In this document: positions 25,856 through 34,495 of the stretch, one piece after another
Numbering within the stretch: position 1 is the stretch's first letter
Layout: the number at the start of each line of letters is the position of its first letter
Source of the DNA: Candidatus Lutibacillus vidarii
GTDB lineage: Bacteria > Actinomycetota > Actinomycetes > Actinomycetales > Dermatophilaceae
Direction: 5' to 3'
NCBI GenBank assembly: GCA_016717165.1
Contig: JADKGA010000002.1
Location: forward strand, 930,001-994,000
Length of the DNA stretch: 64,000 nucleotides
The notes under the pieces: model-generated
Databases searched by the model: none
Seen by the model: the letters and a program-made list of their open reading frames with translations, nothing else
Told to the model about the DNA's origin: nothing
Translations under genes and position numbers: made by a program

Positions 25856-26587
25856 ATGGAACGCCTGGTCACCTACGACCTCGCCCTCTTGCTCGTCGAC
25901 CCGGCGAAGGAACGCTTCATCGTCGACTCGGCCACACTCGATCACGCCCTGGCGGCCGCCGCCCTCATGGACGCGGTCCACGCCGGGGTGGTCAGCGTCG
26001 ACCTCTTGGCGAAGGAGACCAAGCGGCGGCTCGTCCCGGCGTTGCCGAAGGCTCCGGAGAACCCCGTCCTTGCGCTCATCCACGGCAAGGCGGACCAGGT
26101 CAAGCCCAAGCGGCTGGTCTTCGACCTCGGCGGCAGCACGAGCATGCACCGCAAGGAACGCAGCGTCCGCGACCTCGCCCTGCACCACCTCGAGGGGATC
26201 GGCATCGTCACGACCCGCAAGGCCCAGCAGTTCGGCGCCCCGCGGGCGCCCCGGGTCAAGGTCGTCGACAAGGCACGCCGGGAGTCGGTTCTCTCCGCGG
26301 TCCGGGAGGCCCTCGTCGGCGCTGATGCCCCCGACCCCCACATAGCCGCCTTGGCCGTCCTGCTGCGCAGTGTGGACGCCGACCGCAAGCTCTTCAAGGA
26401 CCTCGACCGCAAGCTGCTGCGCCGCCGGGTCGCGGAGATCGTCGAGGGCGACTGGATGCGCGAGACCCTCTCAGAGGCGGTCGAGAACGCCGCCGCGGCC
26501 GCCACGGCAGCGGCGCTGGAGCAACCCACGCCGGGGTCGGCCGCGGCCGTCGAGCGGCATACCGACGCGACACCGTCGCGCTGGTAG
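25856..26587 (+). CDS. GPP34/GOLPH3-family protein
   Basis: A 243-residue relative of the eukaryotic Golgi phosphoprotein GOLPH3/Vps74, a family widespread in actinobacteria. The match is by overall pattern: ERLVTYDLALLLVDPAKERFIVDS, LAAAALMDAVHAGVVSVD, RSVRDLALHHLEGIGIV, HIAALAVLLRSVDADRKLFKDLDRKLLRRRVAEIVEGDWM. GOLPH3 binds phosphatidylinositol-4-phosphate; the bacterial role is not known. The Ala-rich C-terminus (AAAAATAAALEQP) is probably unstructured. Convergent with the GNAT gene. Confidence 0.75.
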   Translation: MERLVTYDLALLLVDPAKERFIVDSATLDHALAAAALMDAVHAGVVSVDLLAKETKRRLVPALPKAPENPVLALIHGKADQVKPKRLVFDLGGSTSMHRKERSVRDLALHHLEGIGIVTTRKAQQFGAPRAPRVKVVDKARRESVLSAVREALVGADAPDPHIAALAVLLRSVDADRKLFKDLDRKLLRRRVAEIVEGDWMRETLSEAVENAAAAATAAALEQPTPGSAAAVERHTDATPSRW

Positions 26588-26595
26588 CGACCCAG

Positions 26596-27528
26596 TCACA
26601 CCCTGCGGGCCAGGTGGCGCCAGGTCGACGTGACAACCATCCCCACCGACTCGTAGAGGCCGAGCGCACCGGTCCTGGAGTCGGTGGAGAGCTCGAAACG
26701 CTCCGCACCGTGGGCGCGCGCGGTCGCGAAGGCCTCGCTGAGCAGGGCCACCCCGAGCCCGCGACCGCGCTGGTCGGCCCGTACTGCGAGCTTCTCGACA
26801 TACCCAAAGCCCTCCCCGACCGGGACCAGCGCGACTCCGACGATGGTCCCCTCCGGGTCCGTTGCCACGCGGAACTGCCACGGCTCGTACCCGGGGCGCT
26901 CGAGAATCGGGACCGACCAGTCGGCATACGAGGACTTTGGCCGGTCCGACCACTCGAGGAAGGCGTCCTCGACGACGTGGTAGGCGGCTTCGACATCGGC
27001 CGGTCCCTCGACGGCCCGGATCCGGTACCCGTCAGGCAGCTGCGGCACCGCCAGCTCGACCTCCGGAGGCAGCCGAAGCACCCACGAGTCCCACAGCGGC
27101 TCGAAACCATGCGCGCCGAGCAGCCGTTCGCGGTACGACCCTGACGGGACCGGCATACCGACGAGCGTGCCGCCCTGACGCCGCGACTCCGCGAGCAGCC
27201 ACCCGACCAAGGCCCGGCCGAGCCCGCGCCCTCGGTGGTCCGGGTGCACGCCGAGGTCGGCCCAGCGGCCCTGGTAGACCTCGGCGTAGGCCACCAGGGT
27301 CGAGCCGTCGAGCACACCGATGCTCTGCGTCGAGATATCGAACGAGGGCCGCTTCCAGTCCGAGACCAGGTCGGCCTCCTCGATAGCGACCTCTCCGATG
27401 TCGACCAGCTCGGCAGCGGCGATGAGCTCGAAGACTCCGGTCGAGTCAGACGGGGTCAACGGCCGGGTGGCTAGGCCGGGCGGCACGGAGAGCGGCACGG
27501 AGAGCGGGCCGGAGAGCGGAGTGACCAT
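26596..27528 (-). CDS. Tandem GNAT acetyltransferase (mycothiol synthase-like layout)
   Basis: A 310-residue protein with two GNAT domains. Domain 1 (about 15-150) has the acetyl-CoA loop DLGVHPDHRGRGLGRALV. Domain 2 (about 160-310) has KLAVRADQRGRGLGVALL and a C-terminal LYESVGM. This duplicated layout is shared by mycothiol synthase (MshD), but the ends and specific motifs are not decisive, so the acceptor is unknown. The ATG at 27528 was chosen because the upstream frame would overlap the ilvB leader. It is divergent from ilvBNC and shares its upstream region. Confidence 0.75.
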   Translation of the reverse strand: MVTPLSGPLSVPLSVPPGLATRPLTPSDSTGVFELIAAAELVDIGEVAIEEADLVSDWKRPSFDISTQSIGVLDGSTLVAYAEVYQGRWADLGVHPDHRGRGLGRALVGWLLAESRRQGGTLVGMPVPSGSYRERLLGAHGFEPLWDSWVLRLPPEVELAVPQLPDGYRIRAVEGPADVEAAYHVVEDAFLEWSDRPKSSYADWSVPILERPGYEPWQFRVATDPEGTIVGVALVPVGEGFGYVEKLAVRADQRGRGLGVALLSEAFATARAHGAERFELSTDSRTGALGLYESVGMVVTSTWRHLARRV

Positions 27529-27593
27529 GGCCACAGGGTGCCAGCGGCACCGGGGCCGATGCATCCGGATATTGAGATCGGTCCGTCCGCCGG

Positions 27594-27599
27594 TTGACA
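27594..27599 (+). promoter_or_regulatory. Consensus -35 box TTGACA upstream of ilvBNC
   Basis: A perfect TTGACA, rare at this GC content, 36 bp before the leader peptide start. The expected -10 region (around 27617) is poor (GAGCGT), so the start point is uncertain. Confidence 0.4.
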
Positions 27600-27629
27600 C
27601 CACGGCCTCGAACGGGGAGCGTGGGCGAC

Positions 27630-27665
27630 GTGGCACGAGTCCTCGTACGTGAAGCGCGCGTATGA
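27630..27665 (+). CDS. ilvBNC leader peptide MARVLVREARV
   Basis: An 11-codon open frame (GTG start, TGA stop) with Val-Leu-Val and a final Val codon, just before an inverted repeat and an intrinsic terminator. This matches the known arrangement of actinobacterial ilvB attenuators, in which ribosome stalling on branched-chain codons decides termination. No independent translation evidence can be seen here. An alternative in-frame GTG lies at 27621. Confidence 0.6.
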   Translation: MARVLVREARV

Positions 27666-27723
27666 CGCTGACGTCATACGCGCCGACCCCTTGCCGTCCG
27701 ACACCCGGACCGAGGGGTTTTTT
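27656..27723 (+). promoter_or_regulatory. ilvBNC attenuator: leader hairpin plus intrinsic terminator
   Basis: First, a perfect 12-bp inverted repeat with a 4-nt loop (27656-27667 and 27672-27683, containing CGTATGACG) that overlaps the end of the leader peptide. Then a terminator: outer stem ACCCCT/AGGGGT (27686-27691 and 27713-27718), inner stem GTCCG/CGGAC, followed by six T (27718-27723). The leader peptide and stem lie 72 bp upstream of ilvB. Confidence 0.7.
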
Positions 27724-27794
27724 GTTGCAGACAGACCGTCTGCGACAACACGGACCCGACCACACCGCAGCTGCACCGACCGAACGAGGATGAG

Positions 27795-29633
27795 ATGACC
27801 GACACTTTGCCGGCCCGGCCCACTCCGGCCCAGCTGGCGCAGCGCAAGCCAGCCGCCCAGCCCGCCCCCGCGACGAAGACCGCCCCGGTCGAGGTCACCG
27901 GCGCGCAGTCCCTCGTCCTGTCCCTCGAGGCGGTCGGCGTCGACACCGTCTTCGGCATCCCCGGCGGCGCGATCCTCCCGGCCTACGACCCGCTCATGGA
28001 CTCCAAGAGCGTGCGGCACATCCTCGTCCGGCACGAGCAGGGCGCGGGGCACGCGGCCGAGGGGTACGCCGCGGCGACCGGCAAGGTCGGGGTCTGTATG
28101 GCGACCAGCGGTCCGGGCGCGACCAACCTCGTCACCCCCATCGCCGACGCCAACATGGACTCGGTGCCGATCGTCGCGATCACCGGGCAGGTGACGAGCA
28201 CCTCGATCGGGACCGACGCCTTCCAGGAGGCCGACATCCGCGGCATCACCATGCCGGTCAGCAAGCACAACTACCTCGTCACCAAGGCCGAGGACATCCC
28301 GCGGGCGATCGCCGAGGCCTTCCACCTGGCCAGCACCGGCCGCCCCGGCCCGGTCCTCGTCGACGTCTCCAAGGACGCGCTGACTTCGCGGACGACCTTC
28401 TCCTGGCCGCCCACCCTCGACCTGCCCGGCTACCACCCGGTGACCCGGCCGCACGGCAAGCAGATCCGCGAGGCGGCCCGGCTCATCGCGGCGGCGCAGC
28501 GACCGATCTTCTACATCGGTGGCGGGGTGATCCGGGCCCGGGCCAGCGAGGAGCTGCGCCGCCTGGTCGACCTCACCCAGATCCCGCTGGTCACCACCTT
28601 GATGGCCCGCGGCGCGGTGCCGGACGACCACCCGCTCCACCTCGGCATGCCCGGGATGCACGGGACGGTCTCGGCGGTGACCGGCCTGCAGAAGTCCGAC
28701 CTCATCATCGCCCTGGGCGCCCGCTTCGACGACCGGGTCACCGGTCAGCTGTCGACCTTCGCGCCGGAGGCCACGATCATCCACGCCGATATCGACCCGG
28801 CCGAGATCAGCAAGAACCGGTATGCCGACGTCCCGATCGTCGGTGACTGCAAGGAGGTCATCGTCGACCTCATCGACGCCATCGCCGCAGACCAGGCCGC
28901 CGGCCGGGTCGGCGACTACGCGGCGTGGCGCACCCGGGTGGCCGGCTGGATGGAGACCTACCCCCTCGGCTACACCGACGTCCAGGACGGGCTGCTCGCC
29001 CCGCAGCACGTCATCGAGCGGATCGGTGCGCTGTCCGGTCCGGAGGCGACCTATGTCGCCGGCGTCGGCCAGCACCAGATGTGGGCCGCACAGTTCATCC
29101 GGTACTCCCGGCCGAACTCGTGGATCAACTCCGGTGGTCTCGGCACGATGGGCTTCGCCATCCCCGCGGCCATGGGCGCCAAGGTCGCCGAGCCGCACCG
29201 GGTGGTCTGGGCGATCGATGGTGACGGCTGCTTCCAGATGACCAACCAGGAGCTGGCGACCTGTGTCATCAACGACATCCCGATCAAGATCGCGGTGATC
29301 AACAACTCCAGCCTCGGCATGGTCCGGCAGTGGCAGACGCTCTTCTACAACCAGCGCTACTCCAACACCGACCTGCACACCAGCCACAACAGCCGGATCC
29401 CGGACTTCGTCAAGCTCGCCGAGGCCTACGGAGTTCTCGGTCTGCGCGCCGAAAAGCCTGAGGACGTCGATGCGACGATCCAGGAGGCCCTCGCGGTCAA
29501 CGACCGGCCGGTGCTCATCGACTTCGTCGTCCACCGCGACGCGATGGTGTGGCCGATGGTCCCCGCGGGCGTGAGCAATGACAAGATCCTGGACGCGCGC
29601 GACGCGGCCCCCGTGTGGGAACGAGAGGACTGA
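27795..29633 (+). CDS. ilvB: Acetolactate synthase large (catalytic) subunit
   Basis: A 612-residue thiamine-diphosphate enzyme that joins pyruvate with pyruvate or 2-oxobutyrate, the first common step of branched-chain synthesis. The catalytic Glu region is in FGIPGGAILPAYDP...HEQGAGHAAEGYA; the ThDP/Mg motif is GDGCFQMTNQELAT (about 475-488) with NNSSLGMVRQWQ. The N-terminal 30 residues are a Pro/Ala-rich extension. GAGGA precedes ATG 27795. First gene of ilvBNC, behind an attenuator. Confidence 0.97.
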   Translation: MTDTLPARPTPAQLAQRKPAAQPAPATKTAPVEVTGAQSLVLSLEAVGVDTVFGIPGGAILPAYDPLMDSKSVRHILVRHEQGAGHAAEGYAAATGKVGVCMATSGPGATNLVTPIADANMDSVPIVAITGQVTSTSIGTDAFQEADIRGITMPVSKHNYLVTKAEDIPRAIAEAFHLASTGRPGPVLVDVSKDALTSRTTFSWPPTLDLPGYHPVTRPHGKQIREAARLIAAAQRPIFYIGGGVIRARASEELRRLVDLTQIPLVTTLMARGAVPDDHPLHLGMPGMHGTVSAVTGLQKSDLIIALGARFDDRVTGQLSTFAPEATIIHADIDPAEISKNRYADVPIVGDCKEVIVDLIDAIAADQAAGRVGDYAAWRTRVAGWMETYPLGYTDVQDGLLAPQHVIERIGALSGPEATYVAGVGQHQMWAAQFIRYSRPNSWINSGGLGTMGFAIPAAMGAKVAEPHRVVWAIDGDGCFQMTNQELATCVINDIPIKIAVINNSSLGMVRQWQTLFYNQRYSNTDLHTSHNSRIPDFVKLAEAYGVLGLRAEKPEDVDATIQEALAVNDRPVLIDFVVHRDAMVWPMVPAGVSNDKILDARDAAPVWERED

Positions 29634-29638
29634 GCGGT

Positions 29639-30151
29639 ATGCCGAAGCACACCCTGTCGGTGCTGGTCGAGAACAAGCCCGGCGTTCTCGCGCGGATCGC
29701 CGGCCTGTTCTCCCGGCGCTCGTTCAATATCGACTCCCTCGCCGTGGGACCGACCGAGCACCCGGACATCTCCCGGATGACCGTCGTCGTCGACGTCGAC
29801 GAGGCGCCCCTGGAGCAGGTGACCAAGCAGCTCAACAAGCTCGTCGAGGTGCTCAAGGTGGTCGAGCTCGACCAGAGCGCGTCGGTCCAGCGGCAGATCC
29901 TCCTCATCAAGGTCCGCTCCGATGCGGCCGCCCGCTCGCACATCATCGAGACGGTCGACCTCTTCCGGGGCAAGATCATCGACGTCGGCCCGGACACCCT
30001 CACCATCGAGGCGACCGGCAAGTCCGAGAAGCTCGACGCCCTGCTCACCCTGCTCGAGCCGTACGGCATCCGTGAGCTGGTCCAGTCCGGTGTCGTCGCC
30101 ATCGGGCGCGGCCCGCGCTCGATCACGGACCGGACCTTGCGCAGCGCCTGA
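29639..30151 (+). CDS. ilvN: Acetolactate synthase small (regulatory) subunit
   Basis: A 170-residue ACT-domain subunit that activates IlvB and confers valine feedback inhibition. It begins MPKHTLSVLVENKPGVLARIAGLFSRRSFNIDSL, the ACT domain with the effector-site residues, followed by the C-terminal IlvN domain with LLIKVRSD and FRGKIIDVGPDTLTIEATGK. It starts 5 bp after ilvB and is translationally linked to it. Confidence 0.96.
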   Translation: MPKHTLSVLVENKPGVLARIAGLFSRRSFNIDSLAVGPTEHPDISRMTVVVDVDEAPLEQVTKQLNKLVEVLKVVELDQSASVQRQILLIKVRSDAAARSHIIETVDLFRGKIIDVGPDTLTIEATGKSEKLDALLTLLEPYGIRELVQSGVVAIGRGPRSITDRTLRSA

Positions 30152-30230
30152 GCGCGGGTTCGGCATACTCGACCTCGACCGCACCACCGACGCACCCCTC
30201 ACCAACCGGTACCCAAAGGAGCTGGCCACC

Positions 30231-31259
30231 ATGGCCGAGATGTACTACGACGACGCCGCCGACCTGTCGATCATCCAGGGCCGCAAGGTTGCGGTGATCG
30301 GCTACGGCAGCCAGGGCCACGCCCACGCGCTCAACCTGCGTGACTCCGGCGTCGACGTCCGGGTCGGCCTGGCCGAGGGCAGCAAGTCCATCGCCAAGGC
30401 GACCGACCAGGGCCTGCGGGTGCTCCCGGTCGCGGACGCCGTCGCCGAGGCGGACCTCGTCGTCATCCTCACCCCCGACCAGGTGCAGCGGCACGTCTAC
30501 CGCGACCACATCGCCCCGAACCTCGCCGCCGGGGCCACCCTGCTCTTCGGGCACGGCTTCAACATCCGCTTCGGGTACATCAAGCCGCCGGCCGACAGCG
30601 ACGTCATCATGGTCGCCCCCAAGGGCCCGGGCCACATCGTCCGGCGCGAGTTCGTCGACGGCCGCGGCGTGCCCGTGCTGCTGGCCGTCGAGCAGGACGC
30701 CAGCGGCTCGGCCTGGGCGCTGGTCACGTCATACGCGAAGGCGATCGGTGGCCTGCGGGCCGGCGGGATCAAGACGACCTTCACCGAGGAATGCGAGACC
30801 GACCTCTTCGGCGAGCAGTCGGTGCTTTGCGGAGGTCTCTCGCAGCTGATCATGTACGGCTTCGAGACGCTCACCGAGGCCGGCTACCAGCCCGAGGTCG
30901 CCTACTTCGAGTGCCTCCACGAGGTCAAGCTCATCGTCGACCTCATGGTCGAAGGTGGCATCGCCAAGCAGCGCTGGTCGGTCTCCGACACGGCCGAGTA
31001 TGGCGACTACGTCTCCGGTCCCCGGGTCATCGACCCCTCGGTCAAGGCGAACATGAAGCAGGTTCTCGCCGAGATCCAGGACGGTACCTTCGCGGCCCGG
31101 TTCATCGCCGACCAGGACGCCGGCGCCCCGGAGTTCACCCGGCTGCGCGCCGCCGGGGAGACGCACCCGATCGAGAAGACCGGCCGCGAGCTGCGCAAGC
31201 TGATGAGCTGGATCAAGGACGCCGACGCCGACTACACCGAGGGCACGGCCGCCCGCTGA
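30231..31259 (+). CDS. ilvC: Ketol-acid reductoisomerase (NADP+)
   Basis: A 342-residue class I enzyme that isomerises and reduces acetolactate. The Rossmann motif is VIGYGSQGHAHALNLRDSG (about 22-40), the Arg and Ser that select NADPH are in VRVGLAEGSKS, and the C-terminal knot domain has the metal ligands in TFTEECETDLFGEQ and FECLHEVKLIVDLMVEGG. AAAGGAG lies 10 nt before ATG 30231. It closes the operon, 79 bp after ilvN, and ends at a strong hairpin. Confidence 0.97.
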   Translation: MAEMYYDDAADLSIIQGRKVAVIGYGSQGHAHALNLRDSGVDVRVGLAEGSKSIAKATDQGLRVLPVADAVAEADLVVILTPDQVQRHVYRDHIAPNLAAGATLLFGHGFNIRFGYIKPPADSDVIMVAPKGPGHIVRREFVDGRGVPVLLAVEQDASGSAWALVTSYAKAIGGLRAGGIKTTFTEECETDLFGEQSVLCGGLSQLIMYGFETLTEAGYQPEVAYFECLHEVKLIVDLMVEGGIAKQRWSVSDTAEYGDYVSGPRVIDPSVKANMKQVLAEIQDGTFAARFIADQDAGAPEFTRLRAAGETHPIEKTGRELRKLMSWIKDADADYTEGTAAR

Positions 31260-31279
31260 CCAGCAGTTCCGCACGCTGC

Positions 31280-31313
31280 GGAGCCGACCTCGACCACCGT
31301 CGAGGTCGGCTCC
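31280..31313. terminator. ilvBNC operon terminator
   Basis: 15-bp perfect stem (31280-31294 and 31299-31313) with a CACC loop, starting 20 bp after the ilvC stop codon; a short pyrimidine-rich stretch (CCATTTC) follows. Confidence 0.85.
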
Positions 31314-31390
31314 GCCATTTCTCGTCGTAGGCTCTGAGGACCGCGCTGGCGCCGCCACCGGGTGCTCGCACGGACAGGACAGGAGATCGC

Positions 31391-31846
31391 GTGTTCGACG
31401 GCTGGCCGTACTGGCTGACCTTCGCCGTCTTCTGGGCCGGGGCGATGGTCCGCGGGGGAGCGACCTACTGGGTCGGCCGGGGGCTGCGCGCCGGGGCGAC
31501 CCGGACCCGCTGGGCGTCCCGTCTGGACGGTGTGGCGGTGCAGCGGGCCGAGTCGGTGGTCTCCCGGTATGGCGCCCCCGTGGTTGCTGCGTCCTTCCTC
31601 ACTGTCGGGGTGCAGACTGCGATCAATGCGGCGGCGGGCGCGATGCGGATGCCTGCTCGGCGGTATGTGCCTGGCCTGCTGGTGGGGGCGGTGCTCTGGG
31701 CGCTGCTCTACACGACCGCCGGTGCCGCCGTCTGGGAGGCGGTGGGCGGGCGGCTCTCGTGGTGGTGGGCCGTGGTCGCGGTGGCCGTCATCGCACTGGT
31801 CGTTGTGGTCTCGCGCCGCATCACCGCCCGCTGGCACCGGGCCTAG
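31391..31846 (+). CDS. Small DedA/VTT-like membrane protein
   Basis: A 151-residue membrane protein with about four hydrophobic segments. The middle part, YGAPVVAASFLTVGVQTAINAAAGAMRMPARRYVPGLLVGAVLWALLYTTAGAAV, follows the VTT/DedA layout (re-entrant AAG loop, then a helix). It is shorter than classical DedA proteins. Transport or lipid-scrambling roles are known for the superfamily; nothing specific can be read here. GTG start at 31391; a TAGGCT -10 candidate lies near 31327. Confidence 0.65.
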   Translation: MFDGWPYWLTFAVFWAGAMVRGGATYWVGRGLRAGATRTRWASRLDGVAVQRAESVVSRYGAPVVAASFLTVGVQTAINAAAGAMRMPARRYVPGLLVGAVLWALLYTTAGAAVWEAVGGRLSWWWAVVAVAVIALVVVVSRRITARWHRA

Positions 31847-32016
31847 CTCCAGGGCAAGCTCGGTGCCGGGCACCCGGCCGACGCGGTGTGAGGGGAATGT
31901 CACGGGGGTCGGACCGCAGGGGGTGGCCCCGCCCATGACGGGCCCTTCATAGACTGCATTCGGCACATCGTGGTGCTGCGCCCAGCCACCCTGCCGACCC
32001 CTACGAAGGACCCGAC

Positions 32017-33600
32017 GTGACCAAGCCCGTCGTTCTCATCGCCGAAGAGCTCTCCCCAGCCACGCTCGAGGCCCTCGGGCCGGACTTCGAGGTCCGGCAC
32101 TGCGACGGAGCCGACCGCGCCGCCCTGCTCCCGGCCCTCGCCGACGCCGACGCCGTCCTCATCCGCTCGGCCACCATGATGGACGCCGAGGCGATCGCCG
32201 CCGGGCCGAGGCTGCGGGTCATCGCCCGGGCCGGCGTCGGGCTCGACAATGTCGACGTCCCTGCGGCCACCAAGGCCGGCGTCATGGTCGTCAACGCCCC
32301 GACCTCGAATATCACCTCCGCCGCAGAGCTCGCCGTCGGCCTGCTGCTGGCCTGCGCGCGCAATATCGCCCCCGCCAACGAGGCGCTCAAGGGTGGGGCG
32401 TGGAAGCGCAGCAGGTATGGCGGCGTCGAGCTGCTCGACAAAACCGTGGGGGTCGTCGGCCTCGGGCGGATCGGCCAGCTGACCGCCCAACGGCTCAAGG
32501 GCTTCGACATGAATGTCATCGCCTACGACCCGTACGTCTCGGCCGCCAAGGCCGGGCAGCTCGGGGTCACCCTCGTCACCCTCGACGAGCTGCTCGCCCA
32601 GTCCGACTTCATCACCGTCCACCTGCCCAAGAACAAGGAGACGGTCGGCCTCATCGGAGAGGACGCCCTGCGCAAGGTCAAGCCGAGCGTGCGGATCGTC
32701 AACGCGGCCCGTGGCGGCATCGTCGACGAGGCCGCACTGGCCACCGCCCTGGCCGAGGGCCGGGTCGCCGGCGCCGGCCTCGACGTCTACGCCAAGGAGC
32801 CGTGCACCGACTCCCCGCTGTTCGCCTTCGAGAATGTCGTCGTCACCCCGCACCTCGGCGCGTCGACCGACGAGGCCCAGGAGAAGGCCGGAATCTCGGT
32901 GGCCCGCTCGGTGCGTCAGGCGCTCGCCGGCGACCTCGTCCCCGACGCGGTCAATGTCGACGGTGGCCTCATCGCCGAGGAGGTCCGCCCCGGGATCCCC
33001 CTGGTGGAGAAGCTCGGCCGGATCTTCACCGCCGTCGCCGGCTCGGTGCCGCTGCAGCTCGACGTCGAGTGCCACGGCGAGATCACGGCGTATGGCGTCG
33101 ACATCTGGCGGCTCGCGGCGATGAAGGGCCTCTTCCAGGACGTCGTCGAGGACACCGTGTCCTATGTCAACGCCCCGCTCATCGCCGAACAGCGCGGCCT
33201 CGAGGTCCGCCTGCTCGCCGACCTCAGCACCCAGGAGTTCCGCAACACCACGACCCTGCGCGGCGCGGTCCAGGATGGCCGGATCCGGTCGGTCTCCGGC
33301 ACCCTGACCGGGCCGAAGATGGTCGAGAAGCTCATCGGCATCGACGGCTATGACCTCGAGATCCCGCTCGCGGACCACCTGGCGATCTTCACGTATGACG
33401 ACCGCCCCGGCATCATCGGCACCTTCGGCCGGATCCTCGGCGAGCGCGGCATCAATATCGGTGCCATGCAGGTGGCCCGCTCCGAGTCCGGCGACAAGGC
33501 CCTCGTCGTCCTCACGGCCGACTCCGAGATCCCGCACGAGATCGGTGCCGAGATCGCCGAGGCCATCGGGTCGGAGTCGTTCACGGTGGTCAACCTCTGA
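32017..33600 (+). CDS. serA: D-3-phosphoglycerate dehydrogenase
   Basis: A 527-residue first enzyme of serine synthesis, long type I form. NAD-binding motif GLGRIGQLTA (about 147-156), catalytic RGGIVDEAAL (about 230-240) and HLGASTDEAQEKA with the catalytic His. An intervening ASB domain (about 320-450) precedes a C-terminal ACT domain (IFTYDDRPGIIGTFGRILGERGINIGAMQVAR) that senses serine. GTG start after GAAGGA. TAGACT near 31946 is a candidate -10 site. It is monocistronic. Confidence 0.96.
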   Translation: MTKPVVLIAEELSPATLEALGPDFEVRHCDGADRAALLPALADADAVLIRSATMMDAEAIAAGPRLRVIARAGVGLDNVDVPAATKAGVMVVNAPTSNITSAAELAVGLLLACARNIAPANEALKGGAWKRSRYGGVELLDKTVGVVGLGRIGQLTAQRLKGFDMNVIAYDPYVSAAKAGQLGVTLVTLDELLAQSDFITVHLPKNKETVGLIGEDALRKVKPSVRIVNAARGGIVDEAALATALAEGRVAGAGLDVYAKEPCTDSPLFAFENVVVTPHLGASTDEAQEKAGISVARSVRQALAGDLVPDAVNVDGGLIAEEVRPGIPLVEKLGRIFTAVAGSVPLQLDVECHGEITAYGVDIWRLAAMKGLFQDVVEDTVSYVNAPLIAEQRGLEVRLLADLSTQEFRNTTTLRGAVQDGRIRSVSGTLTGPKMVEKLIGIDGYDLEIPLADHLAIFTYDDRPGIIGTFGRILGERGINIGAMQVARSESGDKALVVLTADSEIPHEIGAEIAEAIGSESFTVVNL

Positions 33601-33688
33601 GCCGCTCGCCGACGGCGCGCGACCCCGGCTACAGTCCGAACCGACGGTCAGGCCTTCGCTGACCAGCGTCCGTGGGAGGGGGCAGGCG

Positions 33689-34426
33689 ATGGACGAGCTG
33701 GACCACCTGGCGAGGACGGTCCTGTCCGTGCGGGCCGCGATCCGGGACCTCGACGCGCCGGTGCCCACCTGCCCCGGCTGGACCCGTCGCGACCTCGTCC
33801 TCCATCTCGGAGCGGCCCACCACTGGTCCCGCGGGGCGATCCTCGACGGCCACCCGCGCACCCCGGCGCCCGCCCCGCCGGAGGACGGCTCCACCGACGC
33901 CTTGGACCGGTGGTATGCCGGCCACGCGGCTGAGCTGCTCGCGACCCTGCGGGACACCCCGCCCGACACCCCCTGCTGGGCCTTCGGACCCAAGCCGACG
34001 ACGGCCGGCTTCTGGCGCCGCCGCCAGCTCCACGAGACGGTCGTCCACGCCGTCGATCTCGACCCAGGGCTGACCATCGACCCCGAGGTCGCCCGGGACG
34101 GGATCGACGAGGTGGTGTCGATGTTCTTCCCCCGCCAGGTGCGGCTCGAGCGCATCCCCCCGCTGCGCCGCTCCCTCGCCGTCACCATCGACACGACCGG
34201 CGACCGCACCGCCCCCGGCAGCGGCACGACGACCTGGGTGATCGCCGGGTCCGGCACACCGGAGGAGCTCGCCGCGGTGGGTGAGCCCGACGCCACGATC
34301 CACGGTCCCGCCGATGCCCTGTACGTCCTGCTTTGGGGCCGGATCGGCCTGGACGACCCGCGAGTGGCCGTCACCGGCGAGGCCAGCGCCGCGGCCGCGG
34401 TGCTCGACGCGGGGATCGTCCCGTAA
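33689..34426 (+). CDS. Maleylpyruvate isomerase family mycothiol-dependent protein (DinB-like)
   Basis: A 245-residue protein of the actinobacterial maleylpyruvate-isomerase-like family, with the mycothiol-binding DinB-like four-helix domain. Typical N-terminal motif: VPTCPGWTRRDLVLHLGAAHHWSRGAI, with HET(V)VHAVDL as the second metal-binding His region. The C-terminal SCP2-like part ends in GPADALYVLLWGR. The true thiol-transfer substrate is unknown. A TACAGT -10 candidate lies near 33631. Confidence 0.75.
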   Translation: MDELDHLARTVLSVRAAIRDLDAPVPTCPGWTRRDLVLHLGAAHHWSRGAILDGHPRTPAPAPPEDGSTDALDRWYAGHAAELLATLRDTPPDTPCWAFGPKPTTAGFWRRRQLHETVVHAVDLDPGLTIDPEVARDGIDEVVSMFFPRQVRLERIPPLRRSLAVTIDTTGDRTAPGSGTTTWVIAGSGTPEELAAVGEPDATIHGPADALYVLLWGRIGLDDPRVAVTGEASAAAAVLDAGIVP

Positions 34427-34482
34427 CCCGACATCGGGTACTCACCAGACGAGACAGCCGGGAGCGCGGGCCTGGCCCGGCA

Positions 34483-34488
34483 TACCCT
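34483..34488 (+). promoter_or_regulatory. -10 box TACCCT of leuB (leaderless)
   Basis: TACCCT sits 7 nt before ATG 34496, inside a GGCATACC octamer. Confidence 0.45.
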
Positions 34489-34495
34489 CGACGCC

